A stretch of 64,000 nt of DNA. Source: Rariloculus sp965263005. GTDB taxonomy: Bacteria > Pseudomonadota > Gammaproteobacteria > Steroidobacterales > Rariloculaceae. Shown here piece after piece: positions 26,154 to 34,294 of this stretch. The DNA is taken from positions 2,356,001 through 2,420,000 of the forward strand of contig NZ_OZ253579.1 in the NCBI RefSeq assembly GCF_965263005.1, read 5' to 3'. Within the stretch, counting starts at the first letter, position 1. The number at the start of each line of letters is the position of its first letter. The translations under genes and the position numbers were made by a program. The notes beneath the pieces were generated by a model, which worked only from the letters and a program-made list of their open reading frames with translations, was not told where the DNA came from and made no database searches.

Positions 26154-26423
26154 TCAAGTGTCGTAGTGATAGCGGCATGAAACGATGATCACGTGGGCGT
26201 CGTCCACGGAATAGACCAGACGGTGGGTTTGGTCGATGCGTCTTGACCAGAACCCGGTGAGGTTTTCCCTCAAGGCCTCCGGTCGGCCGATTCCCTCGAA
26301 CGGCGAGCGCACGACATCGGAAATCAATTTATTGATCCGCCTCAGAGTCCTCTTGTCTTGTCCCTGCCAATACAGGTAGTCGTTCCAGGCGGCGTTGGTC
26401 CAGGCCAACCTCCTAGGAGTCAT
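26154..26423 (-). CDS. yoeB: YoeB/Txe-type mRNA interferase toxin
   Basis: An 89-residue RelE-superfamily toxin that cuts mRNA on the ribosome. Catalytic residues equivalent to YoeB Glu46, Arg65 and His83 are present as E49 (GRPEAL), R68 (THRLVY) and H86 near the C-terminus (CRYHYD). The ATG at 26423 gives MTPRRLAWTNAAWNDYLYW, the family start, and overlaps the antitoxin gene by 11 bp, implying translational coupling. The toxin looks complete. Confidence 0.9.
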   Translation of the reverse strand: MTPRRLAWTNAAWNDYLYWQGQDKRTLRRINKLISDVVRSPFEGIGRPEALRENLTGFWSRRIDQTHRLVYSVDDAHVIIVSCRYHYDT

Positions 26424-26670
26424 CAAGCGTGTTTCGTTCGACCGTTTCACCGGCTCTGAGTTGTCTGATCGACTCTGCCAGGTGGGCCGCGTTGGCAGGC
26501 GAGTTCAAGAGATGCACGGTTTCTACCAAGCTGTTGTAGTAGTCGAGGGACATGATCACGGCATCGCCAGCATCTCGGCGTGTGATGACCGCAATGTCGG
26601 CGTCGTTTGTCACCCTGTCCAGAACCGATTTCAGGCGGTTTCTTGCTTCCGTAAATGTCACTGTACGCAT
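26413..26670 (-). CDS. yefM: YefM/Phd-type antitoxin
   Basis: An 85-residue antitoxin with MRTVTFTEARNRLKSVLDRV at the start and VITRRDAGDAVIMSLDYYNSL, the Phd/YefM DNA-binding fold. The C-terminal tail binds the YoeB toxin. The start at 26670 matches the family and is preceded by GAGAAG; an upstream in-frame start at 26730 would run through the promoter. Binds its own operator (TGTACA, see the promoter entry). Confidence 0.9.
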   Translation of the reverse strand: MRTVTFTEARNRLKSVLDRVTNDADIAVITRRDAGDAVIMSLDYYNSLVETVHLLNSPANAAHLAESIRQLRAGETVERNTLDDS

Positions 26671-27030
26671 CGTGCTTCTCACCGCTGATCTTGCGACGGT
26701 GAGCCTAACATTTTCGGGCGACCTGTACAATTAAAAGAACAGGTTTGTCGGCGATCCTTCAGATACATACCATCCCGGCGCAGCAACCAGTCGATTGCCG
26801 TGGAGTAGTCCATACTTTCTTCTTGCGAGGCCGTCGCCGCCGTCGTCTCGTCGTGCTCCACGCCCCGGCGTCGGGGCCGACGCCGGCAATTGTTTCCGCG
26901 GAAACATCTTTTGGTATTTCGGAAAGGAATCAGGAAGATTTTCCCGCCTCGTTCTCCGAGTCAAAAATGCGATGATATTGCCGAGTGGAGTGGTAATTCA
27001 TTTCATCACGCCGTTGCATCCTACCCAAAA
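26671..27030. other. Unassigned stretch inside the accessory island
   Basis: Apart from the yefM promoter, I recognise nothing here. A short minus-strand reading (about 26750-26861, DYSTAIDWLLRRDGMYL) has protein-like composition but no known family, and other frames are no better. It may be gene debris. Base composition is a little lower in GC than the flanking core genes. Confidence 0.35.
26702..26730 (-). promoter_or_regulatory. yefM-yoeB promoter with TGTACA operator
   Basis: On the minus strand TTGTAC (26725-26730) and TAGGCT (26702-26707) are 17 bp apart. The palindrome TGTACA (26724-26729) overlaps the -35 box; this is the core sequence bound by E. coli YefM. An outer inverted repeat ACCTGT/ACAGGT (26721-26726, 26739-26744) surrounds the region. 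Confidence 0.6.
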
Positions 27031-27358
27031 CGGGCATTAGATGCCCGAAATGGGTACACGGCGCCAACACCAACTTCGCGCCCGACCCGCCGCAAGGCGA
27101 CCCATGCGTTGGCGCTGGCGGCATTGCGTTTCTTGGGTTATCGGTCAGAATCGCGCTACCTGGTATTTCAATGCCTGCAGCACACGATCGACCTGCCGGC
27201 GGAACAATGGCGCGTGTTGGACCAGGCTCACCGCAAACGCAACCTCGCTGAATACGAGGGGCGAGATGGATGTGGATGTGGATGAGCAACTCGTCGCCGC
27301 GATGCTGCGGGTCGCGCGCGAAGTGGCGGAGCGCGTGGAACGGTTGGTGGGGCCGTAG
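27031..27358 (+). pseudogene. Frameshifted remnant of a small HEPN-like protein
   Basis: One frame reads ATHALALAALRFLGYRSE (from 27097), followed by YLVFQCLQHTIDLPAEQWRVLD and RNLAEYEG. The continuation MDVDVDEQLVAAMLRVAREVAERV lies in another frame, and removing one C near 27257-27261 joins them. The joined product resembles small helical HEPN-like proteins that often pair with minimal nucleotidyltransferases. The part before 27097 also fails to match, so the 5' end is probably damaged too. No nucleotidyltransferase partner is present. The family assignment is from memory and tentative. Confidence 0.5.
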
Positions 27359-27491
27359 CGATAGAGAGTGTTTGAGTGGCTGGAGAACGGAAGCAGGGCA
27401 CCCACGTCAAGTCGGCTACCAGCGTCGTCCACGACGTGCTGCTCTGGCGGGTGGCTGATGCCAACGTCGGCTGGACGCCGCGACGCAGTTG

Positions 27492-27839
27492 ATGCTGACT
27501 CCCCATCACGCCAAATATTTCGCGCACGACCTGACGCGTCGTGCTGCGAACGGAATGGACCGTTTGTCGATGGCGCTGTTCGACGCGGCTGTCGACCTGA
27601 ACCCTCATCAGATCGAGGCATCGCTCTTTGCCCTGCAATCACCCCTCTCCAAGGGTGTCATCCTAGCCGACGAAGTTGGCCTCGGGAAGACAATCGAGGC
27701 GGGAATCGTGCTGTGCCAGCTCTGGGCGGAACGCAAGCGCCGGCTGCTGGTAAACGAAAATTCTAATTGTCGTCCGCGAAAGAAACAGTTGACGCCAACC
27801 AGCATGCTGTGTGCGACAAATTGGGAGAGCCTCGAATGA
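27492..27839 (+). pseudogene. Truncated SNF2-type helicase (N-terminal fragment)
   Basis: The first about 90 residues (MLTPHHAKYFAHDLTRRAA to RKRRLLV) match the start of large SNF2/DEAD-type helicases found in restriction-like and defence loci. They include the Q-like motif NPHQIEASLFAL and Walker A in LADEVGLGKTIEAGIV. After about 27755 the similarity stops and an unrelated tail of 27 residues leads to a TGA that overlaps the ATG of the next gene (ATGA). All later helicase motifs are missing, where family members run to roughly 900 residues or more. The most likely history is a deletion that fused the 5' end of the helicase gene to sequence just before the OLD nuclease gene. Confidence 0.72.
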
Positions 27840-29629
27840 GACTTCTGCACTACCTGGAAATCCAGAATTTCAAACGCTTCGGCGACAAGCAGCGCATTGA
27901 ACTGGATCACCCGGCCGTGCTCATAGGCCCCAACAATTGCGGCAAGACGACGGCTATCCAGGCGATCGCACTCTGGTCGCAGGCAGTCAGGACCTGGCAC
28001 GACAGCAAGGGCAAGGCGCCGCCGAAGGAACGTACATCCACGTCGCTCAACCGGCTGAACATCGTGTCGGTACCGGTTCAGCGCACGCGCTATTTTTGGC
28101 ACAACACCAACGTTCGCAAGGGCAACAGAGACATCCCGCTAATTGTCACCATCGGCGTGTTGCATGAGAACAAGGTTGAGCCGGTCACCATGCGCTTCCG
28201 CAATCAGGGCGACGAACTGATCTACTGCACACCGGACGACGCGACGCTGGAGAAACCCGAACTCATCGCAGCGGCCGCAGAAGTGAGTGTCGAACTGCTC
28301 TACCCGATGTCAGGTCTGGAGACAGAGGAGCCTATTCTCCAGCCCGGCCGCATCGAAGTGCTGTTGGGGCAAGGACAGACGGCGCAGGTGCTGCGAAATC
28401 TGTGCCTGCTGGTCTACAAGGAAGCCCCGGGAGATTGGGACCAAATCACGGACCTGATGAAACGCCTGTTCGGTGTCCGGATCGGGAATCCGCAGGAAAC
28501 AGCCCGAGGCAGCATCCAACTCTTCTACCGCCAGGATAATGTGAAAGAGCATCTCGATGTTGCTCTTTCCGGTCGCGGATTCCAGCAGATGCTCCTGATA
28601 TTTGCCTATCTCTATTCCCACCGGCGCAGCGTGCTGTTGATCGACGAGCCGGACGCTCATCTTGAGATACTGCGTCAAAAGCAGGTGTATGTGCTGCTCC
28701 GGGAGATCGCTGCGAAGAACGAGTCGCAGGTCATCCTGGTGACCCATTCCGAGGTCATCCTTGAGGAAGCGCTGGACCACAATCTCACTCTCTTATTGGG
28801 GGGGCAGGCGGACGATCTCGCCGCAAAGACAAGTATCCGCAATGCCCTCAAGCACTGCGGCGCGGAGCACTACGTTCGAGCCAGACAGCGCGGCTACGTG
28901 CTCTACGTCGAGGGTGGTACCGATCTCGACATGCTGCGGTCGTTGGCGAGTCGGCTGAGTCATCCGGCCGCGGATGCCTGGGATGAACGTATCAACGCTT
29001 TCTACGTGCGGAATAACTTCCCGGATCCGACTCTTGACTCGGAACTCACGCGAGTGGAGGGTGGCTTCGGCGTGACACCAAAACAGCACTTCTTCGCGCT
29101 GCGTGAGATGGTCGAAGACCTTGTGGGACTGGCGATTTTCGACGACGACAGCGGAGGGATGGAAACGTTCCATCAGGGCGGGCTTCGAATCGAATACTGG
29201 AGTCGCTACGAAGGCGAGAATTACTTCGTCACACCCGAAGTCCTGAAGCGCTTTACGCGCCATGAGTACTCGGACATGCCGCTATTCGGGCAGTTCGAAA
29301 GCGAGGTCAACGAGGTTCTCAATGCCCTGATTCTGGAGCGCGTCTTCGCAGACAGCGCTCGGGATTTTGCGACTTGGCAAGGGCTCGATGCGGACGCGGC
29401 TCGCCTCTTGTGGGACGCGAGTACCAAGAGAGTCAAGCTCAGCGACTTCGCCGAGGAGTTCTTTCGCCGCCTGGCAGCTCGGCTCGGTCATGCCATGCTG
29501 CTTCGAAAGGGCGAGCTGCACCGGCTCGTGGAATTCGTCGATCCAGCGACGATACCAGCCGAGGTCGCGGAAAAACTTGACCTCCTGGCCGAACTCTTCG
29601 ACGCCGCGCCCCCCCCGGAGGAGGCATAA
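27836..29629 (+). CDS. OLD-family ATP-dependent nuclease (AAA ATPase plus TOPRIM)
   Basis: A 597-residue protein. The N-terminal ABC/SMC-like ATPase has Walker A GPNNCGKT at 31-38, an insertion with helical arms, a signature-like SGRGFQQML (about 248-256) and Walker B VLLIDEPDAH (D270, E271), followed by an H-loop THSE. From about residue 355 comes a TOPRIM nuclease (YVEGGTDLD, then IFDDDSGG near 435). OLD proteins are DNA nucleases used in anti-phage defence (P2 Old; GajA of Gabija; related AAA15 proteins). No UvrD-like GajB partner follows, so this is not Gabija as it stands. The ATG overlaps the stop of the truncated helicase frame. The gene looks intact and ends 113 bp from the convergent hisE. 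Confidence 0.87.
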   Translation: MRLLHYLEIQNFKRFGDKQRIELDHPAVLIGPNNCGKTTAIQAIALWSQAVRTWHDSKGKAPPKERTSTSLNRLNIVSVPVQRTRYFWHNTNVRKGNRDIPLIVTIGVLHENKVEPVTMRFRNQGDELIYCTPDDATLEKPELIAAAAEVSVELLYPMSGLETEEPILQPGRIEVLLGQGQTAQVLRNLCLLVYKEAPGDWDQITDLMKRLFGVRIGNPQETARGSIQLFYRQDNVKEHLDVALSGRGFQQMLLIFAYLYSHRRSVLLIDEPDAHLEILRQKQVYVLLREIAAKNESQVILVTHSEVILEEALDHNLTLLLGGQADDLAAKTSIRNALKHCGAEHYVRARQRGYVLYVEGGTDLDMLRSLASRLSHPAADAWDERINAFYVRNNFPDPTLDSELTRVEGGFGVTPKQHFFALREMVEDLVGLAIFDDDSGGMETFHQGGLRIEYWSRYEGENYFVTPEVLKRFTRHEYSDMPLFGQFESEVNEVLNALILERVFADSARDFATWQGLDADAARLLWDASTKRVKLSDFAEEFFRRLAARLGHAMLLRKGELHRLVEFVDPATIPAEVAEKLDLLAELFDAAPPPEEA

Positions 29630-29742
29630 CCTTTAAGCTGTCAGCCCTTGGGAGAAACATGCAGCGGCAGCCCCGCAGTCGCGGCTGCCGTCCCCCCGGC
29701 GCCATTGACCGATCGAAGCCCGGACGCCCTGGTCTCGATGCG

Positions 29743-30048
29743 CTATCGATGTGACTCGGTGCGCTGATGGCGGCGCTCAAGCTCGTCAACGATCTCGGCC
29801 AGCTCGATTCCGCGCATCGAGAGCAGGACGAGCATGTGATAGATCACGTCCGCGGCTTCCTCGGTCACGCGGCCATCGCTCTCGGCGACCGACGCAAGCG
29901 CGAGTTCGACGCTTTCTTCACCGAATTTCTGTGCGACCTTGAGCGCGCCCAGCGAGGCGAGCCGGGCCGTATAGCTCTCGTCGGTAGGTTTCTGGAGGCG
30001 ATCGACGATGATCGCCTGCAGCGTTTCGAGAAATTCGATCTTGCTCAA
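29743..30048 (-). CDS. hisE: Phosphoribosyl-ATP pyrophosphatase
   Basis: A 101-residue MazG-fold enzyme that removes pyrophosphate from phosphoribosyl-ATP in histidine synthesis. It has the E-E-x-x-E metal motif region (KFGEESVELALA, then EEAADVIYHMLVLL). It is separate from HisI, whereas enterics carry a HisIE fusion. It overlaps the hisF stop by 4 bp and is the last gene of the operon. The phosphoribosyl-AMP cyclohydrolase gene hisI is not found in this cluster. Confidence 0.95.
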   Translation of the reverse strand: MSKIEFLETLQAIIVDRLQKPTDESYTARLASLGALKVAQKFGEESVELALASVAESDGRVTEEAADVIYHMLVLLSMRGIELAEIVDELERRHQRTESHR

Positions 30049-30833
30049 GACACTCTCCTGTCGCCTGGCGGGCGAATCGGGATGCCGGCCTCGATCAGAT
30101 AGGCCTTGAGGTCCGGGATCGGGATCGCGGCGGAGTGGAACACGCTGGCTGCGAGGGCGCCGTCGACGTGCGCCGCCTGGAACACTTCGCTGAAATGAGT
30201 CATTGCGCCGGCGCCGCCCGAGGCGATCAGAGGAACGTCACAGGCCGCGCGGACTTTCACGAGCTGCTCGATATCGTAACCGTGTCTTACGCCGTCTCGA
30301 TTCATGCAGTTCAACACGATCTCTCCCGCTCCGCGAGCCTGCACCTCGCGTACCCAGGGCAGCGTTCGATACCGGCTCGCTTCGGTCCGTTCGGTATCGC
30401 CCGTGTATTGATAGACCTGATAGTCGCCCGCTTGCTCGAGCGAATCGATTCCGATCACGACACACTGCGATCCGAACCGTTTGACGAGGCGGTCGATAAG
30501 GTCCGGATCCTCAAGCGCGGGTGTATTGACCGAGATCTTCTCGGCGCCGAAGTTCAGGATCATTTCGGCGTCGGCGACGCTGCGAATGCCGCCGGCGACG
30601 CAGAATGGAATGTCGAGGACCTCGGCGACCCGGTTGACCCAGCTTCGGTCGACGGTTCGACCGTCCGGACTCGCCGTGATGTCGTAGAAGACGAGTTCAT
30701 CGGCGCCCTCGTCGCGATACCGCGCGGCGAGTTCGAGAATGTCGCCCATGACGCGATGGTTGCGGAACTGCACGCCCTTGACGACGACGCCGTCGCGAAC
30801 GTCAAGGCACGGAATCAGGCGTTTGGCAAGAAT
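30045..30833 (-). CDS. hisF: Imidazole glycerol phosphate synthase cyclase subunit, apparent AUU start
   Basis: A 262-residue (beta/alpha)8 barrel that with HisH makes imidazole glycerol phosphate and AICAR. The catalytic Asp pair is D11 (IPCLDVRDG) and the Asp in VVIGID near 130. Homology requires the N-terminus LAKRLIPCLDV, which is encoded in frame at 30773-30833, but the codon where Met is expected is ATT (30831-30833). A GAGGAG ribosome site lies 8 nt upstream, inside the end of hisA, and there is no ATG, GTG or TTG in frame between that site and the GTG at 30773. Starting at that GTG would delete D11 and the first strand. AUU initiation is the simplest reading; a base error in the assembly is the alternative. 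Confidence 0.93.
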   Translation of the reverse strand: MLAKRLIPCLDVRDGVVVKGVQFRNHRVMGDILELAARYRDEGADELVFYDITASPDGRTVDRSWVNRVAEVLDIPFCVAGGIRSVADAEMILNFGAEKISVNTPALEDPDLIDRLVKRFGSQCVVIGIDSLEQAGDYQVYQYTGDTERTEASRYRTLPWVREVQARGAGEIVLNCMNRDGVRHGYDIEQLVKVRAACDVPLIASGGAGAMTHFSEVFQAAHVDGALAASVFHSAAIPIPDLKAYLIEAGIPIRPPGDRRVS

Positions 30834-31552
30834 CGTCGTAACTCCTCGGTCGTCATGCGTCCTTCGAGCAGCGCTTTGCCGGAAATCGCAGCGTCCACAC
30901 CGATCTCCTCGAGCCTCGCGAGGTCATCGGCATCGCGGACACCGCCGGAAGCCTGAAACGCCAGATCGGGCCAGCGGCTGACGCATTTGCTGTACAAGTC
31001 GAGATTCGGACCCGTCAACGCCCCGTCCCTGTCGACGTCCGTGCACAGTACGTGCCGCAGACCGGCCTCAAGGTACTGCTCGACGGCGGCTTGCAGGGAA
31101 AGCGCGGTGGTGCGCGTCCAACCGTGGGTCATGATCGACGCCGTGCCATCTTCGGCCAGACACACGTCGAAGCCGAGCGTAAACCGCTCGGCGCCGTATT
31201 CAGCCATCCACGCGCCGACCTGATCGGGTTCGGACGCGGCGAGGCTGCCGACGACGATGCGGTCGGCGACCTCGAGCGCCAGCGCAAGGCTCTCTTCATC
31301 CCTGATTCCGCCGCCGAGCTGGACCTTGAGGCCGGCGCCGGCGGCGATTGCCTCGATCAACGGCAGGTTCACCGGGCGACCCGACTCCGCGCCGTCAAGG
31401 TCGACGATATGCAGCCATTCCGCTCCGATCTCGCGGTAGCGGCCACCAAGCTCGACGGGATCGGCCTCGTAACGCGTTTCCCGGTTGAAGTCGCCTTTGA
31501 GCAACCGCACGCAGCGGCCGTCCCTGAGATCTATCGCAGGAATGAGTTGCAT
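30815..31552 (-). CDS. hisA: ProFAR isomerase
   Basis: A 245-residue (beta/alpha)8 barrel, MQLIPAIDLRDGRCVRLLKGD at the start, with catalytic Asp8 and the Asp in LCTDVDRDG near 170. It isomerises ProFAR to PRFAR. It ends RRFLPNA, overlaps the proposed hisF start by 19 bp, and supplies the hisF ribosome binding site. Length is normal. Confidence 0.97.
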   Translation of the reverse strand: MQLIPAIDLRDGRCVRLLKGDFNRETRYEADPVELGGRYREIGAEWLHIVDLDGAESGRPVNLPLIEAIAAGAGLKVQLGGGIRDEESLALALEVADRIVVGSLAASEPDQVGAWMAEYGAERFTLGFDVCLAEDGTASIMTHGWTRTTALSLQAAVEQYLEAGLRHVLCTDVDRDGALTGPNLDLYSKCVSRWPDLAFQASGGVRDADDLARLEEIGVDAAISGKALLEGRMTTEELRRFLPNA

Positions 31553-31558
31553 GGGGTT

Positions 31559-32155
31559 CTAAAGCCCAAGGAAGTTGGCAAGCAAGACCGCCCCGAGAGC
31601 CGAGGAGCGCTCGGGATGAAACTGCGTACCGAAAAAATTGTCCTGCTCGACGACGGAGGAGAACTGCACGCCATAGTCGGCCGTGGCGCGGGTGTAGCTG
31701 CCCACGGGTGCGGCATAGCTGTGCACGAAATAGGCGTAGTCGCCGCTTGCGACGTTGCGAAGCAAGGTTGTTTCGGCGCCGATTTCAAGTTGATTCCAGC
31801 CCATATGCGGGACAGGCAGACCTGGAGCGTGCGGCAGCGCAGAGACCCGCTCGGGAATGATCCCGAGGCAGCGCGCGTCGTCTTCGGCCGACGCCGCAAA
31901 CAACAGTTGCATGCCAAGGCAGATGCCGAGCACAGGTTGAGTCAACGTAGGCACGAGCTCGCTGAATCCGGCCCGTTCGAGCCGTGACATCGCATCATCC
32001 GCAGCGCCGACCCCGGGAAGGATGACGTGCGACGCGCGCCGCACGCGCTCGGGATCCTCGCTGATCGGTGCGTCACAGCCGAGTCGCTGCAAAGCGAACG
32101 CGAGAGAGGCGAGGTTCGCGCCGCAGCAACCGATGATTACGGTGTCAGTGCTCAC
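31559..32155 (-). CDS. hisH: Imidazole glycerol phosphate synthase glutaminase subunit
   Basis: A 198-residue class I glutamine amidotransferase that feeds ammonia to HisF. The nucleophile is the Cys in GICLGMQLLF, with His-Pro-Glu (TQFHPERS) near the C-terminus completing the triad. The GTG at 32155 overlaps the hisB stop by 4 bp (GTGA) and gives MSTDTVIIGCCGANLAS. It is 6 bp before hisA. Confidence 0.95.
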   Translation of the reverse strand: MSTDTVIIGCCGANLASLAFALQRLGCDAPISEDPERVRRASHVILPGVGAADDAMSRLERAGFSELVPTLTQPVLGICLGMQLLFAASAEDDARCLGIIPERVSALPHAPGLPVPHMGWNQLEIGAETTLLRNVASGDYAYFVHSYAAPVGSYTRATADYGVQFSSVVEQDNFFGTQFHPERSSALGAVLLANFLGL

Positions 32156-33225
32156 AATCGCCCCTTCGTCGTCGGCAATTCGTCGCCCTCGCGCAGGAAC
32201 GCCTGCCGAAGAGCGCGCGCCACGCCCTTGAAACACGCCTCCACCATGTGATGCGCATTTTCGCCCCGAACCTTGATCTGCAGCGACGCGCCGAGCGCGT
32301 CGGCCAGCGAACGGAAGAAATGCGGCACGAGTTCAGTTGGCAACCCGCCGACCGCATGGCGGGGAAAATTGCCCGCGAACACGAAGTAGGAGCGGCCGCT
32401 CAAGTCGAGCGCGACCTCGGCCGCCGCTTCATCCATCGGCAGCAGGAAGCCGTAGCGCTGAATTCCGCGCTTCTCGTTCAGCGCTTGCTTGAGCGCCTGG
32501 CCGAGCGTCAGCGCGACATCCTCGACCGTATGGTGCTCGTCCACCTCGAGGTCGCCCTTGCAGCTCACGGTCAGCGCGAATCCGCCGTGCTTGCCAAGTT
32601 GCTCGAGCATGTGGTCGAAGAACCCGATACCCGTGCTCACGCTCGGGTCGGCACGCAGATCGATGTCGACGCTAACGTCGACATCAGTCTCGCGCGTTTG
32701 CCGCCTGACGCGCGCCCGTCGCGGCTGGTCCACGAGCATATGCGCGATCTCGTCCCAGGTGTGCGCATCGGGCTCGCCCGGGGCCAACCTGAAACCGGTG
32801 AGGCCGAGGTTTGTCGCGAACTCGAGGTCGGACGCCCGGTCACCCACGACGGCCGACGCTCCGCGGTCGAGGTCATTGCCGGCGAGGTAATGCCTGACAA
32901 GACCGATGGCGGGTTTCCGGCAGTCGCAGTGCTCGTCGGGCTCGTGCGGGCAGAACAGGAGTTCCGTGAAGGCGATGCCTTGAGACTCGAACAGGCGGCG
33001 CATCGCGGTGTCAGTTTGCTCGAAGCGCTCGCGCGGGAACTTGGGTCCGCCAAGCCCGTCCTGATTGCTGACGACGACAAGTTCGTAACCGGCGCCTGTG
33101 AGCCGCAGCAAGGCTGGAATGACGCCTGGCATGAGCGAGAGCTTCTCGAGGCTGTCGACCCTGTTGTCGCTGGGTTCCTCGATCAGCGTGCCGTCACGGT
33201 CGACAAACAGAATCTTACGACTCAT
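32152..33225 (-). CDS. hisB: Bifunctional histidinol-phosphatase/imidazoleglycerol-phosphate dehydratase
   Basis: A 357-residue fusion. The N-terminal HAD phosphatase (FVDRDGTLIEEP at 7-18; zinc-binding Cys/His cluster near CPHEPDEHCDC) is followed from about residue 165 by the dehydratase, with metal motifs DEHHTVEDVALTLG and ENAHHMVEACFKG. It performs two steps of histidine synthesis, as in enterics. The ATG at 33225 sits within the last codons of hisC (11-bp overlap) and gives the normal start MSRKILFVDRDG. Confidence 0.96.
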   Translation of the reverse strand: MSRKILFVDRDGTLIEEPSDNRVDSLEKLSLMPGVIPALLRLTGAGYELVVVSNQDGLGGPKFPRERFEQTDTAMRRLFESQGIAFTELLFCPHEPDEHCDCRKPAIGLVRHYLAGNDLDRGASAVVGDRASDLEFATNLGLTGFRLAPGEPDAHTWDEIAHMLVDQPRRARVRRQTRETDVDVSVDIDLRADPSVSTGIGFFDHMLEQLGKHGGFALTVSCKGDLEVDEHHTVEDVALTLGQALKQALNEKRGIQRYGFLLPMDEAAAEVALDLSGRSYFVFAGNFPRHAVGGLPTELVPHFFRSLADALGASLQIKVRGENAHHMVEACFKGVARALRQAFLREGDELPTTKGRL

Positions 33226-34294
33226 CGATCCACTCCACTCCGGCAACGGCCTGCAACAAGCGATCGTTGTCTCTGGGCCGCCCGACCGTGATCCTCACGC
33301 AGTCCGCGAGCGCGGGCTCCGCCGGGAACAGCCTGATGAGGATGTCCGCCTGCCGCGCCGCCTCGGCAAACGCTTGCGCATCTCGGGTCCGGACCAGCAG
33401 GAAATTCGCGTCGCTCGGATAAACTTTCGTCACCGCCGGCAGATCGAGAAATGCGGCGGCAAGCCGCTGCCGCTCGCGTTTGATCAGCGCTATCCGCTCG
33501 TCCGACACGCGCAGCGAATCCTCGACCAGGGCGGAGAGAACGAGCTCGGTAGACGGCGTCGGAAAAGTGTAGGGCGGCAGCACGCCGCCGAGGAACTCGA
33601 TGACCTCGGGCGCCGCGATCAACGCGCCGCAGCGCGCGCCCGCAAGCGCGACGCACTTCGACAGCGTTCTCAACAGCACGACATGCTCGTAGCTCTCACG
33701 CAAGTGCAGGCAGCTCTCGGCATTGGCGAATTCGTGGTAGGCCTCGTCGATGACAACGAGCGCTCGTCCGGCGAGCGCGTCGCAGATCGCTTCGATCCGC
33801 GGCCTCGGAATCGAACCGCCGGTCGGATTGTTCGGCGAGCAGATAAACACGATCTTCGTGTGTTCGCCGGCGGCGCGCACGACCCGGTCGGCGTCCAGGG
33901 CGAAATCGTCGCGCTCACTGAGTGGCACGGTGACGACCTCGGCGCCCTGGATGCCGGCATACAGGCGATACATGTCAAACGTCGGTGGACAGATCAGGAT
34001 GCCGTCTTCGCCTGCGCGGCAGAAACCTCTGATCAGGACATCAATCGCTTCGCTGCTGCCTCTGGTGACGAGCAGTTCCTCCTCGCTCGCGGCGTAATAG
34101 CGCGCCAGTGCCGCGCGCAGATCGAAAGGCCGCGGCGGCGGATAGATGTTGAGACCGCGTTCGCTCTTGTCGCCCGGCAGCCGCCACGGCGACTCGTTGG
34201 CATTGAGCCTGATGCAATCGGGCTCGTAGGCGCCGGCCGTGTACGGTCGCAAGCGCCGCAGCTCCGGCCGCGCAAGATCGAGCACGGAACTCAT
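33215..34294 (-). CDS. hisC: Histidinol-phosphate aminotransferase
   Basis: A 359-residue class I/II aminotransferase. It contains the NANESPW start block, SPNNPTGGSIP near 210 (as numbered along the protein, before the VIDEAYHEF segment), and the Schiff-base Lys in TLSKCVALAGARCG. It transfers the amino group from glutamate to imidazole acetol phosphate. Its start overlaps the hisD stop by 4 bp. Confidence 0.96.
   Translation of the reverse strand: MSSVLDLARPELRRLRPYTAGAYEPDCIRLNANESPWRLPGDKSERGLNIYPPPRPFDLRAALARYYAASEEELLVTRGSSEAIDVLIRGFCRAGEDGILICPPTFDMYRLYAGIQGAEVVTVPLSERDDFALDADRVVRAAGEHTKIVFICSPNNPTGGSIPRPRIEAICDALAGRALVVIDEAYHEFANAESCLHLRESYEHVVLLRTLSKCVALAGARCGALIAAPEVIEFLGGVLPPYTFPTPSTELVLSALVEDSLRVSDERIALIKRERQRLAAAFLDLPAVTKVYPSDANFLLVRTRDAQAFAEAARQADILIRLFPAEPALADCVRITVGRPRDNDRLLQAVAGVEWIDES

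Noticed and set aside
27836..29742. Gabija system (GajA plus GajB)
   Set aside because: The OLD-type nuclease has no UvrD-like GajB next to it; the AddA-like helicase at 54 kb is far away and belongs with its AddB-like partner.
32248..33291. 347-codon open frame on the plus strand across hisB
   Set aside because: It is opposite to hisB, with no recognisable domain.
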